In this document: piece after piece, positions 8,167 to 12,619 of the stretch | How the letters are laid out: each line of letters begins with the position of its first letter | Numbering within the stretch: the first letter of the stretch is position 1 | Notes under the pieces: generated by a model | Told to the model about the DNA's origin: nothing | Databases searched by the model: none | The model's input: only the letters and a program-made list of their open reading frames with translations | Made by a program: the position numbers and the translations under genes | Assembly: GCA_045644725.1 (NCBI GenBank) | Contig: JAZRHK010000095.1 | Span: 1-12,619, forward strand | DNA length: 12,619 nt | Source of the DNA: CAAGNP01 sp045644725 | GTDB lineage: Bacteria > Bacteroidota > Bacteroidia > Bacteroidales > UBA932 | Direction: 5' to 3'

Positions 8167-8961
8167 CTATTTGCCTAAAATCTTATTTACCCTCCTGGAG
8201 AGGTTGTCAAGTTCCCTTCTGTATCTGGATTCCGGGAACTCACTGATGAAATTGAAATAATCATCAGCAAAAATCATGTAGCGCTCTTTCTGTTTTTCAT
8301 GTACGCTATTGAAGGCATACTTGTATGACGACATGGCTGTATAGTAAAGGATATCCTCCCTATAAATATTGGTAGCATCTTCTTTCAGCACATTCTTGAA
8401 TGCATACTGGGCAGCCTTGAAATCCTCTGTATGGTAATACACCTTGGCAGCCTCAAGAGCTTTTCTGTCCAACCTCTCATTCAGATCTGCCAATTTATTC
8501 TGAAAGTCCTCATTATACTCGGTATCCGGATGCTTCTTCAGATATTGCTCTATGTACTCAATGGCTTTGTACGTTGGGGTCTGGTCCAATTCATATCTCA
8601 ATGTCTGCTGATGCATGCAGTCAATGTAATAATAGTTGGCCCTGTCTGTAAATGGACTTATAGGGAATGTTTTGATAAAAGAATCAAAACAGGTCTCTGC
8701 AGTAAAGGTATCTCCCCACCTGTAATTGGCCAATCCAGTGTAGAATTGGACCGTATCATCCTGAGCCGTACCTTTCACCGCCAGTTTAATTGACTCGAAA
8801 AGCTGCACTGCTTTCGAATATTTGCCTGCCTCAAAATAAGCAAAGGCAGCATCGTACTTTGCAGGCACATCGGTACCACGAAGCAATGCTTCGTACTCAC
8901 TTTTACATGATGAACCCAAAACCAGGGTCAGTACAGAAAGTATAAAAAGTCTGATCTTCAT
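8167..8961 (-). CDS. bamD: Outer membrane protein assembly factor BamD (lipoprotein)
   Basis: BamD is the TPR lipoprotein of the BAM complex, which folds beta-barrel proteins into the outer membrane; it is anchored on the periplasmic side. The 264-residue chain has a lipoprotein signal (MKIRLFILSVLTLVLGSSC) with the lipidated cysteine expected at C19. TPR-like helical pairs follow, for example AFAYFEAGKYSKAVQLFESI (about 44-63), a second one with CFDSFIKTFPISPFTDRANY (about 92-111), and AAQYAFKNVLKEDATN. The repeated pattern of a helix ending in FP-x-S-x-(F/Y) is typical of the YfiO/BamD family, whose members are around 240-280 residues. It is 5 nt after trxB and 23 nt before rpoZ. Confidence 0.93.
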   Translation of the reverse strand: MKIRLFILSVLTLVLGSSCKSEYEALLRGTDVPAKYDAAFAYFEAGKYSKAVQLFESIKLAVKGTAQDDTVQFYTGLANYRWGDTFTAETCFDSFIKTFPISPFTDRANYYYIDCMHQQTLRYELDQTPTYKAIEYIEQYLKKHPDTEYNEDFQNKLADLNERLDRKALEAAKVYYHTEDFKAAQYAFKNVLKEDATNIYREDILYYTAMSSYKYAFNSVHEKQKERYMIFADDYFNFISEFPESRYRRELDNLSRRVNKILGK

Positions 8962-8966
8962 TATTG

Positions 8967-9899
8967 TTAATTTTGATTTGCAAGGAACTTTTCCGCATCC
9001 ATAGCAGCCTTACAGCCGGAGCCTGCCGCCACAATGCCTTGACGATAATGTGGATCCTGAACATCACCAGCTGCAAAAACACCCGGTACATTTGTTCTGG
9101 AGCTCACTCCATCAGTCACTATATATCCTTGAGAATCAACATTTACCCATTTACTGAACACTTCCGAATTAGGATGGTGACCGATAGCAAGGAAGAAACC
9201 ATCAATATCCTTCTTTATCTCCTCTCCTGCCTTGTTTACAAGAATCACACCATTCACACCCATATCATCACCAACTATCTCCTTTGTCTGGGTTTCCCAT
9301 AGAATTTCAATATTCTCTGTATTGAGGACTCTCTTCTGCATAACATCAGAAGCCCTCAAAACATTTCTTCTGACTACAAGATAAACCTTCTTGCAAAGGC
9401 TTGCAAGATAAGTAGCCTCTTCGCATGCTGTATCACCACCACCTACGACTGCCACTACTTTTCCCCTGTAGAAAAAACCGTCACAAGTAGCACAGGCAGA
9501 CACACCCTGACCTCTGAACTTCTCTTCAGATGGAAGACCCAGATACTTTGCAGATGCGCCGGTAGCAATAATCACAGTCTCAGCAATGATCTCCTTCTCA
9601 CCGTCAACCACAACTTTGAACGGTCTTTCTGAAAAATCCACCTCTGTTACCACGCCCCATCTGAGATCTGCTCCAAACCGTTCTGCCTGTTTGCGAAGGT
9701 CAGCCATCATCTGGTTTCCATCCACACCTTCAGGATACCCTGGGAAGTTTTCTATTTCTGTAGTAGTAGTCAACTGTCCACCTGGGAGCATCCCTTCATA
9801 AAGCACTGGGTTCAGATTGGCACGTGAAGCATATATAGCAGCAGTGTAACCAGCTGGTCCACTGCCAATTATAAGACATTTTACTTTTTGTTGTTCCAT
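8967..9899 (-). CDS. trxB: Thioredoxin-disulfide reductase
   Basis: This cytoplasmic flavoenzyme passes electrons from NADPH through FAD and a redox cysteine pair to thioredoxin. I chose the ATG at 9899 (MEQQKVKCLIIGSGPAGYTA, 310 residues). A longer form from 9953 would add 18 non-conserved residues and overlap the upstream gene. The features fit a low-molecular-weight TrxR: FAD motif GSGPAG (12-17), GGQLTTTTEIENFPGYP (40-56), the active-site CATC (C136, C139), the NADP motif GGGDTA (153-158) followed by VVRR, and the C-terminal FAD segment FAAGDVQDPHYRQ. It starts 4 nt after the membrane protein gene, whose tail holds a candidate promoter for it. Functionally it may pair with the rubrerythrin gene nearby for redox defence. 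Confidence 0.96.
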   Translation of the reverse strand: MEQQKVKCLIIGSGPAGYTAAIYASRANLNPVLYEGMLPGGQLTTTTEIENFPGYPEGVDGNQMMADLRKQAERFGADLRWGVVTEVDFSERPFKVVVDGEKEIIAETVIIATGASAKYLGLPSEEKFRGQGVSACATCDGFFYRGKVVAVVGGGDTACEEATYLASLCKKVYLVVRRNVLRASDVMQKRVLNTENIEILWETQTKEIVGDDMGVNGVILVNKAGEEIKKDIDGFFLAIGHHPNSEVFSKWVNVDSQGYIVTDGVSSRTNVPGVFAAGDVQDPHYRQGIVAAGSGCKAAMDAEKFLANQN

Positions 9900-9903
9900 T
9901 TCA

Positions 9904-10854
9904 TCAAATATTAGTCTGCAAAGGTACAAATTTATTTCTAATCCACTGCTCAAAACGATAACCCCAAACCAACAATATTGACATTATCCATCTGGAAATT
10001 ATCAATATCCACCACACAGCACCTACCGATGCCAACAGAAAGACATCCTCCAGATTGCTGTGGGAAATGCAAATATGGTAATTCGTCAAATCCACATCCT
10101 TCTGGGAGAGCTTCCCAGTACTGGCTTCATCTATCATGGCAGCAGCTCCGTAGGCCAATCCCACCACATTGGCAATAATCCACAGGAATGAAGATTGGGC
10201 AGGGAGTCCGAACAGATGTAAAAGTGGTTTCAGGAACTTGGATATCCAGTTTATGACACCAAATTCAGACAATATCCTCTGAAGGATGTTCAAAGAAAAG
10301 ATAATCGCCACCATCTTCACAACCAGTCCAGAAGTGGAAATAGCCCACTCCCTAAGCATTGGCCAGAAGATGAGCTGCTCCTGCTCCATCATTTGGGATC
10401 CAAGCTGTGCACTCTCTGCTGGGATTACCAGATTGAGGCCCAAACCCACTATCACCGATGACAGAGTCCTGTATATGACAATTCTGGCAGCTGGAGTACC
10501 TGTCTTTTTCTGTACAGCGGTCTCCACTATCATATTGTGGGCACATAGTACCATTGCACTCAGAATGGTCATCTCCCTTATGCTCAAATCCAAAGTAACA
10601 GAGACAGCGATTGCCGAATACACATTCACAAAATACCCTGTCACATAGGCCAATGCAGCCTCACCAGGGAGTCCTACCACATGAAAAACAGGCTCCAGAA
10701 GCGCAGAAATCCATGGAAGAATTTGCAAATACCTCAAAAGCATAATGCAAAATGAGACACCAACGGTAAGTTTTACTACCCATATACAGGTTTTGATGGT
10801 ACCAGGAAGAGCACCCTTCACAATGTCTAGTAATTTGCTGCCGAATTTTTCCAT
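9904..10854 (-). CDS. Nucleoside recognition (Gate) domain integral membrane protein
   Basis: This is a multi-pass inner-membrane protein of about 316 residues with at least seven strongly hydrophobic stretches. It resembles the nucleoside-recognition/Gate family that includes SpmA and SpmB; the substrate is unknown. Two homologous halves are visible: WISALLEPVFHVVGLPGEAA (about 48-67) followed by LAYVTGYFVNVYSA, and WISKFLKPLLHLFGLPAQSS (about 208-227) followed by LWIIANVVGLAYGA. Each is followed by a His-Asn or His-Ser segment (AHNMIVETA; SHSNLEDVF). The start is ATG at 10854, forming TGATG with the SDR stop; a GTG one codon earlier (10857, 4-nt overlap) is an alternative. The gene ends in tandem TGA stops 4 nt before trxB. 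It is intact and probably translated in coupling with the SDR gene. Confidence 0.85.
   Translation of the reverse strand: MEKFGSKLLDIVKGALPGTIKTCIWVVKLTVGVSFCIMLLRYLQILPWISALLEPVFHVVGLPGEAALAYVTGYFVNVYSAIAVSVTLDLSIREMTILSAMVLCAHNMIVETAVQKKTGTPAARIVIYRTLSSVIVGLGLNLVIPAESAQLGSQMMEQEQLIFWPMLREWAISTSGLVVKMVAIIFSLNILQRILSEFGVINWISKFLKPLLHLFGLPAQSSFLWIIANVVGLAYGAAAMIDEASTGKLSQKDVDLTNYHICISHSNLEDVFLLASVGAVWWILIISRWIMSILLVWGYRFEQWIRNKFVPLQTNI
9919..9926 (-). promoter_or_regulatory. Candidate -7 promoter element for trxB
   Basis: On the minus strand this reads TACCTTTG followed by CA, an exact match to the Bacteroidota -7 consensus TAnnTTTG. A second match, TAAATTTG, lies immediately upstream. The best -33 candidate (TTTTG) is about 24 nt before the first element and 16 nt before the second, so spacing is not ideal for either. 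Transcription would start near 9912, only some 13 nt before the trxB ATG at 9899. This position excludes the longer trxB start if the promoter is used. Confidence 0.42.
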
Positions 10855-11648
10855 CACTCAAGATTCCATTTTTTGGTCACATATTTATCAATCATAGCCA
10901 CAACCGGATGAGGAAGAACCTTTGCCACCAACAGTGCTATCTTGTTTATCAAACCTGGAGTTTTCCCACTTCTCCCTTTGAAAAGCATCTTCAAGGCAAT
11001 CTTTGAAGCCTTCTGAGGGGTAATCATTACCCCAAGATTGATTGCCAGTTTCCTAAGGCTGTCAGACAAATTGTACAGAGGTGTGGATACCGCCCCAAAA
11101 TATATGGAAGATGCCACTACTCCAGACCCTTTCAACTCCGTACGGAGCGCTCTGGTAAAAACCTTTGTAAAGGCCTTGGTGGCTGCATAAAGAGATATGA
11201 ACGGATAGTGGAACTCCGCTGCCAAAGATGAGATATTCAGTATATACCCCCTGTTCCTGTTCAGCATATCCGGAAGGAAATAGTGGCACAACATGGCTGT
11301 GGTATGGTTGTGCAGCATAATGATGCGGCTCACTTGCGGATCAGACATATTCTTGAAGTGTTTGGGATACAGTACACCAGCATTATTGATCAGCACCTCC
11401 ACAAATGCCTCAGGTCTCTCACATTTGACCTTTTCATATAGTTTGAGGGGAGAATCCATACACGAAAGGTCCATACCTAACGACAGTACATCTACATTTG
11501 GATACTCCCTAGCAATCAACTCCTTAACAGCATCCGTCTCCTCCTGGGACAGAGCTACGGCTATGATGTTATATCCTTTTTGCGCCAATTGCTTCACGTA
11601 CTCAAGTCCCATACCGGAACTCCCACCCGTAACCAATGCGTAATTCAT
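10854..11648 (-). CDS. Short-chain dehydrogenase/reductase (SDR) of unknown substrate
   Basis: This classical SDR of 264 residues has a Rossmann fold with the cofactor motif TGGSSGMG (7-14), NNAG (88-91), the structural Asn N114, and the catalytic Ser (S140 or S141), Tyr154 and Lys158 (YAATK). The absence of a basic residue right after the glycine motif and the phrase IIAVALS leave NAD versus NADP preference open. The C-terminal part (about 205-264) is moderately hydrophobic (LINKIALLVAKVLPHPVVAM), as in the DltE/17-beta-HSD-like subgroup that may touch membranes and act on lipid-like substrates. It is first in the cluster, behind a good TAnnTTTG element, and coupled to the membrane protein gene. 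The family is certain, the substrate unknown. Confidence 0.9.
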   Translation of the reverse strand: MNYALVTGGSSGMGLEYVKQLAQKGYNIIAVALSQEETDAVKELIAREYPNVDVLSLGMDLSCMDSPLKLYEKVKCERPEAFVEVLINNAGVLYPKHFKNMSDPQVSRIIMLHNHTTAMLCHYFLPDMLNRNRGYILNISSLAAEFHYPFISLYAATKAFTKVFTRALRTELKGSGVVASSIYFGAVSTPLYNLSDSLRKLAINLGVMITPQKASKIALKMLFKGRSGKTPGLINKIALLVAKVLPHPVVAMIDKYVTKKWNLE

Positions 11649-11682
11649 CTCAAAAATCTATTCATTTACTATAAAAACGGTG

Positions 11683-11690
11683 CAAATATA
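11683..11690 (-). promoter_or_regulatory. Promoter (-7 element) for the minus-strand cluster starting at the SDR gene
   Basis: Read on the minus strand the bases are TATATTTG, a perfect TAnnTTTG match, followed by CA. It lies 34 nt before the SDR ATG at 11648, so the leader would be about 25-30 nt. No clean TTTG -33 box is present; the region 17-20 nt upstream is T-rich (GTTTTT). Confidence 0.6.
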
Positions 11691-11709
11691 CTATCAAATA
11701 AATTATGAA

Positions 11710-11726
11710 AAACTATTTTTTAGTTT
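11710..11726. promoter_or_regulatory. 17-bp palindrome between divergent promoters, possible operator
   Basis: AAACTA (11710-11715) and TAGTTT (11721-11726) form a perfect inverted repeat around a 5-T spacer. It covers the spacer of the rubrerythrin promoter up to the first base of its -7 element, and falls where the -33 region of the SDR promoter would be. One bound regulator could therefore affect both directions. AT-rich DNA yields such repeats by chance, so this is only a candidate. Confidence 0.35.
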
Positions 11727-11733
11727 AACTTTG
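11726..11733 (+). promoter_or_regulatory. Promoter (-7 element) for the rubrerythrin gene
   Basis: TAACTTTG matches the Bacteroidota -7 consensus TAnnTTTG exactly. Transcription would start near 11738-11741, leaving a leader of about 16-20 nt before the ATG at 11757. A weak -33 candidate, TTATG at 11703-11707, lies 18 nt upstream. The AAAAGAA stretch in the leader is an A-rich initiation region typical of the phylum rather than a true Shine-Dalgarno site. Confidence 0.6.
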
Positions 11734-11756
11734 TAGTGTATTAAAAGAACTGTATT

Positions 11757-12329
11757 ATGAGCATCAAAGGAACAAAAACAGAACAGAACCTGCTTAAATC
11801 TTTCGCAGGTGAATCTCAAGCAAGAGGTCGTTACACATATTTTGCAAGCGTAGCAAAAAAAGAGGGCTACGAACAAATTTCAGCTATTTTTATGGAGACT
11901 GCAGAACAGGAGAAAGAACACGCAAAAAGATTCTTCAAATTTCTTGAGGGTGGCATGGTAGAGATCACAGCATCATACCCTGCAGGTATCATCTCCACTA
12001 CTGCTGACAACCTTAAAGCAGCTGCTGAGGGTGAGAACGAAGAGTGGACAGAACTTTATCCTGAATTTGCAAAAGTTGCTGACGAAGAGGGTTTCCCTGA
12101 GATCGCAGTAGCATTCAGAATGATCGCCAAAGTGGAGGCTGAGCACGAAGCAAGATACAGGACTCTTTATGATAGAGTGGTAAAAGGTGAAGTATTCTCA
12201 CGCGAAGAGGCTATCGAATGGCAATGCCGTAACTGCGGATTCGTATACACAGGGAAAAAAGCACCTGAGAAATGCCCAGCTTGCGTACATCCACAAGCAT
12301 ATTTCGAACCTAAAAAGAACAACTACTAG
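11757..12329 (+). CDS. rbr: Rubrerythrin
   Basis: Rubrerythrin reduces hydrogen peroxide at a diiron site with electrons delivered through its rubredoxin domain, a major cytoplasmic peroxide defence in anaerobes. The 190-residue protein is full length and complete. The ferritin-like four-helix domain covers about 1-145, with E19 (AGESQARGRY), the E52-x-x-H55 pair (EQEKEH), the acidic stretch GENEEW (92-97) and the E127-x-x-H130 pair (KVEAEH). The C-terminal rubredoxin domain has C157-x-x-C160 and C173-x-x-C176 for a single iron. It has its own promoter, divergent from the SDR-led operon with thioredoxin reductase, and is followed by two hairpins. Induction by oxygen or peroxide is likely from family knowledge, but no known regulator box is recognised. 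Confidence 0.97.
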   Translation: MSIKGTKTEQNLLKSFAGESQARGRYTYFASVAKKEGYEQISAIFMETAEQEKEHAKRFFKFLEGGMVEITASYPAGIISTTADNLKAAAEGENEEWTELYPEFAKVADEEGFPEIAVAFRMIAKVEAEHEARYRTLYDRVVKGEVFSREEAIEWQCRNCGFVYTGKKAPEKCPACVHPQAYFEPKKNNY

Positions 12330-12340
12330 CATATGTCCGA

Positions 12341-12372
12341 TCCGGGCTATGCATTACCAAACAAAACCCGGA
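12341..12372 (+). other. Hairpin in the rubrerythrin 3' untranslated region
   Basis: TCCGGG (12341-12346) pairs with CCCGGA (12367-12372), six bp with a 20-nt loop. The flanks CCGAT and ATCGG can add a lower helix across a small bulge. An alternative pairing, GTCCG (12335-12339) with CGGAC (12369-12373), competes with it. No T run follows, so it is more likely a transcript-stabilising or structural element than a terminator. Confidence 0.4.
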
Positions 12373-12394
12373 CAAATCGGCAAACTGCAGAATG

Positions 12395-12418
12395 ACCTCC
12401 GACTCTGTTCGGAGGTTT
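12395..12418 (+). terminator. Probable intrinsic terminator after rubrerythrin
   Basis: ACCTCCGA (12395-12402) pairs perfectly with TCGGAGGT (12409-12416) around a 6-nt loop. Only three T residues follow (12416-12418), the first of them in the stem, before AAAA, so it is weaker than a textbook terminator. It ends 15-17 nt before the presumed start of the next gene and could alternatively be a leader hairpin for that gene. Confidence 0.55.
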
Positions 12419-12432
12419 AAAATTTCAACAAA

Positions 12433-12619
12433 TTGAGAATATTCAGAAAGATCCTGATTACAGTTGCGGTACTAGCAATAGCGGTACCGTTGGCTTTTAC
12501 TGCCGTATTGTCATCCAATTGGTTCAAACCAAAATTGACAGAAATTTGCAACTCTTTCATTGTGGACGGACAAATAGGGATGGACTCCCTCTCCGTATCT
12601 CTTCTGGAAGAAATACCAC
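12433..12619 (+). CDS. AsmA-like envelope protein, N-terminal part only (3' end beyond window)
   Basis: The frame is open from 12421 (after an in-frame TAA at 12418) to the end of the window. The only sensible start is TTG at 12433; the first in-frame ATG is about 50 codons later, inside the apparently conserved region. From the TTG the visible 62 residues begin MRIFRKILIT, followed by a single hydrophobic helix (about 7-26). Then comes SSNWFKPKLTEICNSF and VDGQIGMDSLSVSLLEEIP. A short cytoplasmic start, one membrane anchor, then a 'pLt-ic-n-f-dgqi-mdslsvsll' pattern is typical of AsmA/TamB-like proteins of Bacteroidota, which bridge the envelope and are thought to move phospholipids. The assignment rests on a short fragment and is tentative. 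Confidence 0.6.
   Translation, partial: MRIFRKILITVAVLAIAVPLAFTAVLSSNWFKPKLTEICNSFIVDGQIGMDSLSVSLLEEIP

Noticed and set aside
8964..9302. 112-codon plus-strand frame opposite the end of trxB
   Set aside because: It is antisense to well-conserved TrxB sequence and has no domain or promoter of its own.
9900..9953. 18-residue N-terminal extension of thioredoxin reductase
   Set aside because: The extension is not part of the family, overlaps the upstream gene and contains the candidate promoter; the ATG at 9899 begins the canonical sequence.
11710..11726. Reading the divergent palindrome as an OxyR or PerR box
   Set aside because: It does not fit the ATAG/CTAT spacing of OxyR sites or the PerR consensus, so no regulator is named.
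1..12619. Mobile element, phage, CRISPR or defence island
   Set aside because: No transposase, integrase, repeat array, tRNA-flanked boundary or composition shift was seen; nearly all the sequence is accounted for by conserved housekeeping genes.

Overview
The window is ordinary chromosomal DNA of a member of the Bacteroidota, most likely order Bacteroidales. Three things support this: the short RNA polymerase omega (Rpb6-like) subunit of the Bacteroidota type, the gene order bamD-rpoZ-coaBC-recN, and TAnnTTTG promoter elements instead of standard sigma-70 boxes. Coding density is very high and base composition looks uniform. I see no rRNA, tRNA, CRISPR array, insertion sequence, integrase or phage gene. 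The genus cannot be decided from the sequence.

Left part, + strand (1-2432): the 3' portion of purC (purine synthesis) overlaps by 4 nt a gene for an exported LysM protein with a periplasmic-binding-protein-like C-terminal half. The end of that gene converges with, and overlaps by 37 bp, the last gene of the large minus-strand cluster.

Centre, - strand (11648 down to 2396): nine genes lie head to tail with gaps of 23 nt or less, or with overlaps, and probably form one long operon with at least one internal promoter. In transcription order they are an SDR oxidoreductase, a duplicated nucleoside-recognition (Gate-domain) membrane protein, trxB, bamD, rpoZ, coaBC, recN, nagB and an M24B Xaa-Pro aminopeptidase. 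This mixes redox control, outer-membrane assembly, transcription, coenzyme A synthesis, DNA repair, amino-sugar catabolism and peptide turnover. A candidate intrinsic terminator for the cluster lies inside the opposing LysM gene.

Right part, + strand (11649-12619): a 108-bp divergent region carries back-to-back Bacteroidota-type promoters and a small palindrome. It is followed by rubrerythrin (peroxide defence), two hairpins, and the 5' end of a probable AsmA-like envelope protein that appears to start with TTG and runs off the window.

I did not find a new defence or mobile system. The points most worth a second look are the residue substitutions in CoaC, the divergent promoter with its palindrome, the terminator embedded in an opposing gene, the internal duplication in the Gate-domain membrane protein, and the start of the last gene.
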